A DNA stretch of 8,927 bases, taken from NCBI GenBank assembly GCA_900553555.1, contig USEG01000028.1, forward strand, positions 1 through 8,927, in the 5' to 3' direction. Within the stretch, counting starts at the first letter, position 1. Each line of letters begins with the position of its first letter. The notes beneath the pieces are model-generated. The model ran no database searches, was not told the origin of the DNA, and worked only from the letters and a program-made list of their open reading frames with translations. Of this stretch, positions 1-6,600 are shown one piece after another. Both the position numbers and the translations under genes were made by a program. This stretch comes from an uncultured Clostridia bacterium (GTDB taxonomy: Bacteria > Bacillota > Clostridia > Christensenellales > Pumilibacteraceae).

Positions 1-970
1 CCCTCCCCCGCGTTGTTGTTATTCCCTGTCCGCGAATACGCACGGTAGTTCCGCCAACGAGACCTTCCGGTAAAGTATAAGTATATTTTCCGCCTTTAAG
101 CTGCGGCAATTCGACTTTTTCTCCCAGAATAGCCTGCGTAAACGTTACCGGAAAATCCAAATATAAGTCCATTCCGCGACGCGTAAAAATCTTGTGGGAC
201 ATAACGGTAATATTGAGATACAAATCTCCGTTTCTGCCGTTTTGTACCTTTTCGCCTTCGCCGGGAACAGTCATAACCTGCCCCTTTTCGACGCCCGCCG
301 GAATAGTGACGCGCAAAGTGACGTTGCGGCGTTTAATTCCTTTACCGTTACACTCCGGGCACACTTCGTCAATGACCTTTCCTCTTCCCCGACAAGTCGA
401 ACATACCCGTTCGTTTGCTACCCGTCCGAAAGGAGTGTCCTGAACAGACCTGACTTTACCCGTGCCTCCGCAAGTAGGACACGTATGCATTTTAGTCCCA
501 TCTTTTGCTCCTGTGCCGCGGCATGCCGTACATGTTTCGTTGCGCGTAAACTTGATTTCTTTCGTAACACCAAAGGCGGCCTCTTCAAAAGTAAGCGTCA
601 TATTCTGTTCGAGATCGGCGCCGACGTCCTGATGAGTCGCCGAACGTCTTCCGCCGCCACCGAACATATCAAATATACTGTCAAAAATTCCGCCGCCAAA
701 ATCGGAAAATCCGGAAAAACCGGAAAAACCGGAAGACCCTCCGCCTGTTGTGTTACCAAAAGGCGAAGGATTGTCGTAGGCTGCTCTCTTTTCTTTATTG
801 CTAAGCGTGTCGTATGCCTCGGAAATTTCCTTGAATTTTTCGGCAGCGTCCTTATCGTCGGGATGCAAATCAGGATGATATTGACGCGCTAATTTACGAT
901 ACGCCTGTTTAATTTCATCCTCGGTTGCCGTCTTTGACACGCCGAGAATATCATAATACGATTTAGCCAT
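1..970 (-). CDS. dnaJ: Chaperone protein DnaJ (Hsp40), 3' end cut off by window edge
   Basis: Co-chaperone that delivers unfolded clients to DnaK and stimulates its ATPase in the cytoplasm. Translating the minus strand from the ATG at 970 gives 323 codons with no stop before the left edge. Family members are usually about 375 aa, so roughly 50 C-terminal residues lie outside. Domains in order: J-domain (about 1-66) with the HPD motif at residues 32-34; a Gly/Phe-rich linker (about 68-107) with a GFSGFSGFS tandem at 81-89; a zinc-binding region with four CxxCxGxG repeats at 147-154 (CTACRGTG), 164-171 (CPTCGGTG), 190-197 (CSTCRGRG) and 204-211 (CPECNGKG); then the start of the C-terminal substrate-binding beta domains. 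All eight zinc cysteines are present, so this is a type I DnaJ. It begins 21 bp after the dnaK stop and is the last visible gene of the hrcA operon. Only a weak AGAAG-like ribosome site precedes it. Confidence 0.97.
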   Translation of the reverse strand, partial: MAKSYYDILGVSKTATEDEIKQAYRKLARQYHPDLHPDDKDAAEKFKEISEAYDTLSNKEKRAAYDNPSPFGNTTGGGSSGFSGFSGFSDFGGGIFDSIFDMFGGGGRRSATHQDVGADLEQNMTLTFEEAAFGVTKEIKFTRNETCTACRGTGAKDGTKMHTCPTCGGTGKVRSVQDTPFGRVANERVCSTCRGRGKVIDEVCPECNGKGIKRRNVTLRVTIPAGVEKGQVMTVPGEGEKVQNGRNGDLYLNITVMSHKIFTRRGMDLYLDFPVTFTQAILGEKVELPQLKGGKYTYTLPEGLVGGTTVRIRGQGITTTRGR

Positions 971-991
971 ACTGTCTTCTGTTTGTTAAAA

Positions 992-2809
992 TTACACTTC
1001 TTCGGCGTCCACTACATTGTCGCCGTTTCCAGACGAACCGTTGTTGTTATTCTGGTTCTGCTGTCCGCCGGATTGCTGATAAAGTTTTGTAAACACCTCG
1101 TTTGATACTTTTTGCAGCGCGTCGGACGCATTTTTAATATCGTCGATATTGTCGCTCTTCATGGCTTCTTTTGCCTTGGACATCTCATCTTCGAGTTTCG
1201 CCTTATCCGCCGGATCGACCTTATCTCCGTTTTCGTTAAGGAATTTCTCTATCTGGAATACCAGCATATCGGCCTGATTTTTCGCGTCGACCATTTCCTT
1301 TCTCTTCTTATCCGCCTCTGCAAAACTTTCGGCGTCCTTTATTGCCTTATCTATTTCCGCTTCGGTAAGATTGGACGAAGCGGTGATAGTAACGCTTTGT
1401 TCTTTGCCCGTTCCTTTATCTTTTGCCGAAACATGAACTATACCGTTTGCGTCGATATCAAAGGTAACTTCAATCTGAGGAACTCCGCGCGGAGCCGGAG
1501 CTATTCCGCCCAGCTCAAATCTTGCCAACGTCTTATTGTCGGCAGCCATGGGGCGCTCGCCCTGCAAGACATGAATATCCACTGCAGGCTGATTGTCGGC
1601 AGCCGTAGAGAATATCTGCGATTTCTTTGTAGGAATAGTCGTATTTCTTTCAATAATGCGCGTGCATACGCCGCCCATAGTCTCAATACCGAGTGAAAGC
1701 GGAGTTACATCCAACAGCAGCACATCTTTAACTTCGCCGCCCAACACGCCGCCTTGAATTGCAGCGCCGATTGCCACGCATTCATCCGGGTTGATCCCCT
1801 TAAAGGGCTCTTTACCGCAGACTTTACGCACAGCATCCACTACACAGGGAACACGCGTAGATCCGCCGACAAGTATGACTTTGTCTATCTGATCCGCCGT
1901 ATAACCAGCATCGGAAAGCGCACGCTTAGACAACGTCACGGTCTGTTCGACCAAGTCCGAAATGAGCGCTTCGAATTTTTGTCTGCTGAGATCATAGTCC
2001 ATATGCAACGGCGTTCCGTTGGGGCCCATCGCAATAAACGGCAGGCTTATTTTCGTGTTGTTAAGATTAGAAAGTTCAATCTTTGCCTTTTCGGCAGCTT
2101 CTTTCAGTCTTTGCTGCGCCATTTTATCGCCGGAAAGATCTACGCCGGTATCTTTTCTGAAACTATCGGTAAGATAATCCATAATGCGCTTATCGAAATC
2201 ATCGCCGCCCAAACGGTTGTTACCGGCAGTTGCGATAACTTCGACTACGCCGTCGCCTATTTCAAGAATAGAAATATCAAAAGTACCGCCGCCGAGGTCG
2301 TAAATAAATATCTTCTGGTTTGCGCCTTGGGTTTTATCCAAACCGTATGCAAGAGCCGCTGCGGTAGGTTCGTTGATAATTCTCTTTACGTCGAGACCGG
2401 CAATTCTGCCCGCGTCCTTTGTCGCCTGACGCTGAGAATCCGTAAAATATGCCGGAACGGTAATAACCGCTTCCGTAACCTTTTCGCCCAGATAACTTTC
2501 CGCGTCTGCTTTAAGTTTCGACAAAATCATTGCCGAAATCTCCGGCGCAGAATATTCTTTTCCGTCAATCTTCACTTTATGATTTGTGCCCATCTCTCTT
2601 TTTATAGAAATAACGGTTCTGTCAGGATTGGCAACGGCCTGATGTTTTGCCACCTGACCGACAAGACGTTCGCCGTCTTTTGCAAAACCAACGACCGACG
2701 GAGTCGTTCTCGAACCTTCCGCGTTGGGAATAACCACCGGCTCGCCGCCTTCCAAGACAGCGACACAGGAGTTCGTAGTGCCCAAATCTATACCAATTAT
2801 TTTACCCAT
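992..2809 (-). CDS. dnaK: Molecular chaperone DnaK (Hsp70)
   Basis: ATP-driven cytoplasmic chaperone that binds and releases exposed hydrophobic segments, working with DnaJ and GrpE. It has 605 aa, normal for a Gram-positive DnaK. The nucleotide-binding domain (about 1-360) shows the phosphate-1 motif IDLGTTNS (7-13 core), [15 protein letters not shown] (116-130), [12 protein letters not shown] (145-156), the phosphate-2 motif [12 protein letters not shown] (169-180) and the adenosine motif [11 protein letters not shown] (311-321). The interdomain linker [13 protein letters not shown] is at 362-374. The substrate-binding beta domain and helical lid follow, and the Gln/Asn/Gly-rich tail (from about 578) ends in EEV. 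After the IKREMG segment (69-74) the chain goes almost directly to the next conserved block, without the roughly 20-25 residue insertion of Gram-negative DnaK, which supports a Firmicutes-type origin. A strong ribosome site precedes the ATG. It lies 21 bp downstream of grpE and 21 bp upstream of dnaJ. Confidence 0.99.
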   Translation of the reverse strand: MGKIIGIDLGTTNSCVAVLEGGEPVVIPNAEGSRTTPSVVGFAKDGERLVGQVAKHQAVANPDRTVISIKREMGTNHKVKIDGKEYSAPEISAMILSKLKADAESYLGEKVTEAVITVPAYFTDSQRQATKDAGRIAGLDVKRIINEPTAAALAYGLDKTQGANQKIFIYDLGGGTFDISILEIGDGVVEVIATAGNNRLGGDDFDKRIMDYLTDSFRKDTGVDLSGDKMAQQRLKEAAEKAKIELSNLNNTKISLPFIAMGPNGTPLHMDYDLSRQKFEALISDLVEQTVTLSKRALSDAGYTADQIDKVILVGGSTRVPCVVDAVRKVCGKEPFKGINPDECVAIGAAIQGGVLGGEVKDVLLLDVTPLSLGIETMGGVCTRIIERNTTIPTKKSQIFSTAADNQPAVDIHVLQGERPMAADNKTLARFELGGIAPAPRGVPQIEVTFDIDANGIVHVSAKDKGTGKEQSVTITASSNLTEAEIDKAIKDAESFAEADKKRKEMVDAKNQADMLVFQIEKFLNENGDKVDPADKAKLEDEMSKAKEAMKSDNIDDIKNASDALQKVSNEVFTKLYQQSGGQQNQNNNNGSSGNGDNVVDAEEV

Positions 2810-2817
2810 AATATTTT

Positions 2818-2823
2818 ACCTCC
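2818..2823 (-). promoter_or_regulatory. Strong ribosome binding site of dnaK
   Basis: The minus strand reads GGAGGT, a full match to the anti-Shine-Dalgarno sequence, 8 nt before the dnaK ATG. It is the best ribosome site in the heat-shock operon and lies in the short grpE-dnaK gap, fitting the need for much more DnaK than HrcA or GrpE. Confidence 0.85.
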
Positions 2824-2830
2824 GATATTC

Positions 2831-3400
2831 TCAATTATTATATACAATCACGCGCGCAGGCCTTAAAAGTCTGTCGCCTATGATGTAACCCTTTTGAAAA
2901 ACTTCTTTTATGGTACCCGCCTGCCGGGGATCCTCACACGGAACACACATGATTGCCTCATGCAGTTTCGGATTAAATTCTCCTGCGGCATCCACCTCTT
3001 TTACGCCGAAAGAAACAAACAGCGAATTGATTTGCTGCTGTATCATAACGACGCCGCTTTTTACCGAATCGTCTTTTATCATTCCTATCGCCTGATCGAC
3101 TACGTCAAGCAAAGGAATAAATTTTTCTATTACTTCAACGCGTCCGGCTTCGCGTTCTTTTGCAGCAGAGTCAGCGTTTCTCTTGCGGTAATTGTCAAAG
3201 TCCGCTCTAAGCCGAGTCGCAACATTTGTCATATCGTCCGCTCGCGATTTTTCGCTGTCCGCCAGCTTTTTTAGTTCGGAAAGCTTTGCCAGCAAATCGC
3301 CCATCGCATCGCTGTCGTCACGGGCAGTCTCGTCGGCATCGCTTTCTATTTCAGGAATTTCTTCTTCCTGAGTTTGTTCCGTCTTTTTATTCTTGGCCAT
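2831..3400 (-). CDS. grpE: Nucleotide exchange factor GrpE
   Basis: Cytoplasmic homodimer that releases ADP from DnaK and so resets the chaperone cycle. Its 189 aa are normal for the family. The first 35 or so residues are charged and low-complexity (Glu/Asp-rich). A long helical coiled-coil stretch (about 34-110) contains the conserved ADFDNYRKR segment (66-74). The C-terminal beta domain holds the family signature, IKEVFQKGYIIGDRLLRPAR (164-183). The ATG at 3400 is preceded by AGAGG (3410-3414) at a spacing of 9 nt. The gene starts inside hrcA: its first 14 bp overlap the end of hrcA in another frame, suggesting translational coupling. The dnaK start follows 21 bp after its stop. Confidence 0.97.
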   Translation of the reverse strand: MAKNKKTEQTQEEEIPEIESDADETARDDSDAMGDLLAKLSELKKLADSEKSRADDMTNVATRLRADFDNYRKRNADSAAKEREAGRVEVIEKFIPLLDVVDQAIGMIKDDSVKSGVVMIQQQINSLFVSFGVKEVDAAGEFNPKLHEAIMCVPCEDPRQAGTIKEVFQKGYIIGDRLLRPARVIVYNN

Positions 3401-4463
3401 CTTGTTTATCCTCTTTTATATTATTAGTTTGATTTTTTGCGGAATTGTTTTCCGGCAAATCGTTTATCGTCTTACCTATGCAGTCCAGCACCGACACTAC
3501 TTTTGCATAATTCATGCGCATCGGCCCGATGACTCCGACATTTCCTATATTTACGCCGTTTATCGAATAGCTAGCCGTAACAACGGCGCAGTCGGTCATT
3601 TTATCATCGCTTACTTCCTTGCCTATCTTGATGTTCAAAGAAACGCCGCTGCCCGTTTCTATCAACGGCACCAACTGTTCCTTCGTTTCAAGCAGTTCCA
3701 GCATGGTTTTTGCTTTGTCGACATTCGCGTATTCAGGCTGCTCCAATAGTTTTGTACTGCCTTCCAAAACAACGTCGCAGTTCATGTCGTCGGCAGCATA
3801 CTGTTTTATCAGATTGTATATCACATCAAAAAGCCGGGCGTACTCTTTTTTTACATTCTTAATGATTTTACCCGGGCGGCTTATTTCATTTAAGGTGTGA
3901 CCCTTAAAACAGCTGCTAATAAATCCGCTGGCTTTGTAAAAATAATCTTCATCCAAATCTTCCTGCAATTCCACAAAACCGTCTTTTAATATTCCCGCGT
4001 CGGTGACAATTATCACAAGCGCAAGCCGGTCTGCCAGCTTTACGATCCGAACGTTTTCGATTATCGCGTCTTTTTTTCCATGCGAAACCGCAACGCCCGT
4101 CAAATCGGTAATTTCCGAAATAAGTTTGGCGGATTTTTTTAAGATATCGTCTATCTCGGTGATTTTTTCGCTAAAATACTTTTTTACCAACCGCAATTCT
4201 TTGGATGAAAGTCTGCGATGCGGCATGAGTTTATCCACATACAACCTGTATGCCTCTGCTGTGGGCACCCGTCCCGCCGAAGTATGCGGCTGAACAAGAT
4301 ATCCCATTTCTTCCAGCGCCGCCAACTCGTTCCGTATTGTAGCTGAACTTAATTCCGGCAAATGCTCATCGCGTATCTCCGAACTGGATATGGGCTCGCA
4401 GCTGACAATGTATTTTTCCACCACAGCTTTTAGTATTTTCTCTTTTCTGCTGGATATTCCCAT
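3387..4463 (-). CDS. hrcA: Heat-inducible transcription repressor HrcA
   Basis: Repressor that binds the CIRCE operator and shuts off class I heat-shock genes; in known cases its activity depends on GroEL. Its 358 aa compare with about 340 in Bacillus; the excess is a hydrophilic tail of about 20 residues (LPENNSAKN onward, from 336). The N-terminal winged-helix domain contains SSATIRNELAALEEMGYL (39-56), the DNA-recognition region, followed by PHTSAGRVPT (59-68) and YRLYVDKLM (72-80). The C-terminal GAF-like/dimerisation part carries the conserved GVIGPMRMNYAKVVSVLD (310-327). An in-frame TAA lies immediately before the ATG at 4463, so translation cannot start further upstream. The nearest Shine-Dalgarno-like GGGGAG (4480-4485) is 16 nt away, which is unusually far. 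It is the first gene of the operon, about 80 nt downstream of the predicted start of transcription, and it regulates itself through the CIRCE there. Confidence 0.97.
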   Translation of the reverse strand: MGISSRKEKILKAVVEKYIVSCEPISSSEIRDEHLPELSSATIRNELAALEEMGYLVQPHTSAGRVPTAEAYRLYVDKLMPHRRLSSKELRLVKKYFSEKITEIDDILKKSAKLISEITDLTGVAVSHGKKDAIIENVRIVKLADRLALVIIVTDAGILKDGFVELQEDLDEDYFYKASGFISSCFKGHTLNEISRPGKIIKNVKKEYARLFDVIYNLIKQYAADDMNCDVVLEGSTKLLEQPEYANVDKAKTMLELLETKEQLVPLIETGSGVSLNIKIGKEVSDDKMTDCAVVTASYSINGVNIGNVGVIGPMRMNYAKVVSVLDCIGKTINDLPENNSAKNQTNNIKEDKQDGQE

Positions 4464-4520
4464 TTATTTATCCACGATGCTCCCCGTCGCGCGGCTTTTA
4501 GCAATCTCATTGCATGACAA

Positions 4521-4547
4521 TTAGCACTTCAACCGTTCGACTGCTAA
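4521..4547 (-). promoter_or_regulatory. CIRCE operator (HrcA binding site)
   Basis: An inverted repeat TTAGCACTT-N9-GACTGCTAA is present. The known consensus is TTAGCACTC-N9-GAGTGCTAA, so each 9-nt arm has one mismatch and the 9-nt spacer is exact. It begins 2 bp downstream of the -10 box and covers the predicted +1 (about 4542), so bound HrcA would block RNA polymerase directly. It is the only CIRCE I find in the window and lies upstream of hrcA, giving autoregulation of the whole hrcA-grpE-dnaK-dnaJ operon. Confidence 0.95.
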
Positions 4548-4548
4548 A

Positions 4549-4577
4549 ATTATACAGCCGCGTAAGCGCTTTGTCAA
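4549..4577 (-). promoter_or_regulatory. Consensus sigma-A promoter of the hrcA operon
   Basis: On the minus strand, TTGACA (4577-4572), a 17-bp spacer and TATAAT (4554-4549) match the housekeeping consensus at all 12 positions with ideal spacing. The predicted +1 is an A near 4542, inside the CIRCE. Upstream of the -35 box (4581-4610) are runs of A and T typical of an UP element. A maximally strong promoter held down by a repressor is the usual logic of CIRCE-controlled operons. The transcript would have a leader of about 79 nt before hrcA. Confidence 0.93.
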
Positions 4578-4663
4578 GTGTTTTAAATAAAAATTTTAAA
4601 TTTTTTTTAATTCTTTTTCCTTATTATAAATCGGCAGATTTTGTTTAAAATCTTCCTAAAAAT

Positions 4664-4694
4664 AAAAAACTGCCTGTTTCCACGACAGTTTTTT
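4664..4694 (-). terminator. Intrinsic terminator after the kinase gene
   Basis: The minus strand reads AAAAAACTGTC, bulged G, TG-GAAA-CA, GGCAGTTTTTT: a short stem closed by a GAAA tetraloop, flanked by an A run and followed by a T run. It starts 6 bp after the kinase stop and separates that unit from the hrcA promoter. The flanking A and T runs are symmetrical, so it could also act on the plus strand. The stem has one bulge and one G-U pair, so it is of moderate strength. Confidence 0.8.
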
Positions 4695-4699
4695 ATTAT

Positions 4700-5716
4700 T
4701 TATCTCTGCACTTTAACAGTGCCTGAATTTATAAGCGCATTGATTTCGCCGACGGATAACAGAGAATAATCACCCTCCACCGAATGTGCCAACGCCGCAG
4801 CCGCCGTTGCGAAATCCGCAGTTTTTTCCGCATTGTAACTATTGATAAATCCGTACAAAACGCCAGCGGCAAACGCATCGCCCGAGCCTATACGATCATT
4901 TATTATTATTTTATAATCGCGCGAAAAAGCCGCTTTTCCGTCCATATAGACCATAGAACGAAAAGTGTTGACTTCCGAAGATATCGTGCGACGAGACGTT
5001 ATTGCCACAACTTTATATCCGAATTTTTTTGTCAGGCTTTCCGCCATAAACAAGCTTGTCTCCGGCATATACGAATCGTCATCAGGTACGGAAAAAGGCG
5101 ATTGTATGCCGACAACTTCCGAAATCTGATTTTCATTTGCAATAAATATGTCGACGTACGGCAATATTTTTGCAATCGTTTCCGACGCATATTGCACGCT
5201 CCATAGCTTGCTGCGGTAGTTTACGTCAAACGAAATCATGCACCCGGCTTTTTTTGCACATTCCAAAGCTTTGAACGTGACCTTCATGGCCTTGTCCCCT
5301 AATGCCGGCGTAATACCGGAGACATGCAGGACGTCGCCTTTGGAAAATATCTTGTCAAAGGCAAACTCGTCCGGGTCTGCCATTGCAAACGCGCTTTCCG
5401 CTCTGTCATAAATGACCTTCGACGCCCTTTGCGACGCGCCTTTTTCGCAATAGTAAAGGCCTATTCTCGCGCCGTCTCGCACAATCAAATCTGTATCAAC
5501 GCCGTATTTTCTTAGTGAATTTACGGCCGCTTGTCCCATGTCGTGTTGGGGTAATTTTGTGATAACGCTGCTTTTTATTCCCCATTGCGACAACGCGACG
5601 GCCACGTTTGCCTCTGCTCCGCCGAAAGTCACGTCAAATTTGTCCGCCTGAACAAATCTCTTGCAATTTTCCGGAGTAAGTCGCATCATAATTTCACCAA
5701 GCGTAAAAACTTTCAA
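4700..5716 (-). CDS. kdgK: PfkB-family sugar kinase, probable 2-keto-3-deoxygluconate kinase
   Basis: Likely phosphorylates 2-keto-3-deoxygluconate to KDPG with ATP, joining uronate/pectin breakdown to Entner-Doudoroff aldolase. The 338-aa length is typical of PfkB (ribokinase-like) enzymes. Visible motifs: N-terminal GEIMMRLTP (7-15); sugar-binding FGGAEANVAVAL (31-42); FDVNYRSKLW (163-172), characteristic of the KDG kinase branch; and the anion-hole/catalytic segment DRIGSGDAFAAG (274-285), with Asp280 the expected catalytic base. The late SVEGDYSLLSVGEIN (312-326) also resembles KDG kinases. The start is TTG at 5716, supported by AAAGGAGA 9 nt upstream; TTG and the TGA stop of the preceding gene overlap as TTGA. 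It is therefore second in an operon with the 133-aa gene. No aldolase or uronate genes are in the window, so a related sugar (gluconate, fructose or ribose type) cannot be excluded. Confidence 0.82.
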   Translation of the reverse strand: MKVFTLGEIMMRLTPENCKRFVQADKFDVTFGGAEANVAVALSQWGIKSSVITKLPQHDMGQAAVNSLRKYGVDTDLIVRDGARIGLYYCEKGASQRASKVIYDRAESAFAMADPDEFAFDKIFSKGDVLHVSGITPALGDKAMKVTFKALECAKKAGCMISFDVNYRSKLWSVQYASETIAKILPYVDIFIANENQISEVVGIQSPFSVPDDDSYMPETSLFMAESLTKKFGYKVVAITSRRTISSEVNTFRSMVYMDGKAAFSRDYKIIINDRIGSGDAFAAGVLYGFINSYNAEKTADFATAAAALAHSVEGDYSLLSVGEINALINSGTVKVQR

Positions 5717-6114
5717 TGTTGTTTATCTCCTTTATAATATATAGCATTAACCTTTTTGCAGTCTTCTTTCATGAGCGACAGATCCTTTTTCGTCAAAGTC
5801 CAATCATCGCAGTTCCCTTTAAGAAAATACTCTATGTTTTCTCGCAGCCGGTCATATTCTTCGCTGCCGGGTTTAAACATTACATCTTCTTTTAGTCCCA
5901 TGGACGCCAAAACCAAGTATGCCTGAAAATCGAAAAATGTATGTAAATCAAAATAGTCGCCCAGACCTTCGACATTACTCAAATACGAGCATGCTGCCAT
6001 CTTAAACGGTATTCCGCTAATACCGTCAAAATAATCTTTAAGTTCGTAATAACTCCATTTTTCCGGCAATGCGGCATAATTGGGTTTTTGCGCATTCTTC
6101 AGTAGTTTATCCAT
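5713..6114 (-). CDS. Hypothetical protein, 133 aa, co-transcribed with the sugar kinase
   Basis: I do not recognise the family. The product is a soluble protein with no signal peptide or membrane segment. It is rich in aromatic residues (for example KWSYYELKDYFDG at 19-31 and DYFDLHTFFDFQAYL at 53-67) and has a charged, Lys/Asp-rich C-terminal third with a helical look. Four cysteines (42, 101, 118 and one more uncertain by eye) show no metal-binding spacing. That it is a gene is supported by a promoter just upstream, a 4-bp stop/start overlap with the kinase (TTGA) and the absence of a competing frame. The ATG at 6114 has no Shine-Dalgarno sequence, and the predicted transcription start falls on its A, so it may be translated from a leaderless mRNA. 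A role linked to the kinase or its sugar is only a guess from co-transcription. Confidence 0.75.
   Translation of the reverse strand: MDKLLKNAQKPNYAALPEKWSYYELKDYFDGISGIPFKMAACSYLSNVEGLGDYFDLHTFFDFQAYLVLASMGLKEDVMFKPGSEEYDRLRENIEYFLKGNCDDWTLTKKDLSLMKEDCKKVNAIYYKGDKQH
5726..5733 (-). promoter_or_regulatory. Ribosome binding site that fixes the kinase TTG start
   Basis: The minus strand reads AAAGGAGA, 9 nt upstream of TTG (5716-5714). The downstream sequence begins with the conserved KdgK N-terminus (KVFTLGEIM), so the TTG is the correct start. The site lies within the last codons of the 133-aa gene. Confidence 0.85.
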
Positions 6115-6120
6115 GATAAT

Positions 6121-6149
6121 ATAATATCACTTATTGTCCTTTACGTCAA
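6121..6149 (-). promoter_or_regulatory. Promoter of the 133-aa gene/kinase operon
   Basis: The minus strand has TTGACG (6149-6144), a 17-bp spacer and TATTAT (6126-6121): one mismatch from consensus in each box with ideal spacing. Counting from the -10 box places +1 at about 6114, the A of the ATG. Its -35 box lies 9 bp from the -35 box of the opposing promoter, so the two polymerases would compete for or share the same DNA face. Confidence 0.75.
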
Positions 6150-6158
6150 CAAAAGTTA

Positions 6159-6187
6159 TTGACAAAATATTTTTTTAAGATTATAAT
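6159..6187 (+). promoter_or_regulatory. Consensus sigma-A promoter of the 70-aa gene
   Basis: TTGACA (6159-6164), a 17-bp AT-rich spacer and TATAAT (6182-6187) match the housekeeping consensus at all 12 positions. The predicted +1 is near 6194, exactly where the ribosome site AAAGGAG begins, so the 5' leader would be only about 15 nt. No operator-like inverted repeat overlaps it. Confidence 0.88.
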
Positions 6188-6193
6188 ATCTAT

Positions 6194-6200
6194 AAAGGAG
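6194..6200 (+). promoter_or_regulatory. Ribosome binding site of the 70-aa gene
   Basis: AAAGGAG, with 8 nt before the ATG at 6209. This strong, well-spaced site is a main reason for accepting the short frame as a real gene. Confidence 0.85.
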
Positions 6201-6208
6201 TAATATTT

Positions 6209-6421
6209 ATGAATCCTCAATCGATAAGAATTTTATTGACAGATAAACAAAAATCAATGATTATGCACGCTCTTCCCCTATGGCTTTTGGACAAATACGA
6301 GTCGGCTGACGAACTGGACAAAATTGCCATGACAAAAGAGCTGGACGATTTTTTGTTTTATGCATCGAGGCGCGCCGATAAGACGCAGTTTTTTTCCGAC
6401 ACTTTAAATATTAACATATAA
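6209..6421 (+). CDS. Small hypothetical protein, 70 aa
   Basis: I do not recognise this protein. It is the only plus-strand gene in the window. The evidence for it is strong locally: a perfect sigma-A promoter, an AAAGGAG ribosome site at good spacing, an ATG start and a terminator about 60 bp after the stop. The product is predicted to be small, helical and cytoplasmic, with a hydrophobic patch MIMHALPLWLLDKY (18-31) followed by acidic and basic helical stretches (ADELDKIAMTKELDDFLFYA, 33-52). The patch is too short and too broken by His and Pro for a confident membrane span. It is transcribed divergently from the 133-aa gene/kinase operon. It contains no helix-turn-helix I can defend, so calling it a regulator of its neighbours would be speculation. 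Confidence 0.8.
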   Translation: MNPQSIRILLTDKQKSMIMHALPLWLLDKYESADELDKIAMTKELDDFLFYASRRADKTQFFSDTLNINI

Positions 6422-6481
6422 TACAGGCAACATATTTTGCCGAACATATTTTACTATTTGGTCAAGCAATATTAACAAAGA

Positions 6482-6520
6482 AAAAATTCCCGGATAAATA
6501 GTTTTTGTCCGGGAATTTTT
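6482..6520. terminator. Bidirectional intrinsic terminator
   Basis: A perfect 13-bp inverted repeat, AAAAATTCCCGGA (6482-6494) and TCCGGGAATTTTT (6508-6520), is separated by a 13-nt loop. The stem core CCCGGA/TCCGGG is flanked by A and T runs, so it gives a T tract on either strand. It lies between the convergent 70-aa gene (ends 6421) and the regulator-like gene (ends 6601), and serves both. Confidence 0.9.
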
Positions 6521-6600
6521 TATGCTTCTTATCCCAAAATAAATACAACGCTATGCCGTTTTGAGGCGATCGATAATGCCGCCGGTAAAACCGCAGTCCG

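Noticed and set aside
194..892. Plus-strand open frame of 232 codons opposite dnaJ
   Set aside because: dnaJ on the minus strand is fully supported by the HPD motif and four zinc motifs; the plus-strand product looks like nothing and has no start signals.
1754..2866. Long open frame of 370 codons on the plus strand, opposite dnaK and the end of grpE
   Set aside because: It lies antisense to an unmistakable dnaK, its translation is Arg/Phe/Cys-rich with no recognisable domain, and no ribosome site or promoter precedes it. It is a mirror of dnaK codon usage.
6540..6600. Imperfect inverted repeat just after the regulator-like gene (GCCGTTTTGAGGC and GCCGGTAAAACCGC)
   Set aside because: The arms pair poorly and there is no T tract; the perfect stem at 6482-6520 explains termination better.
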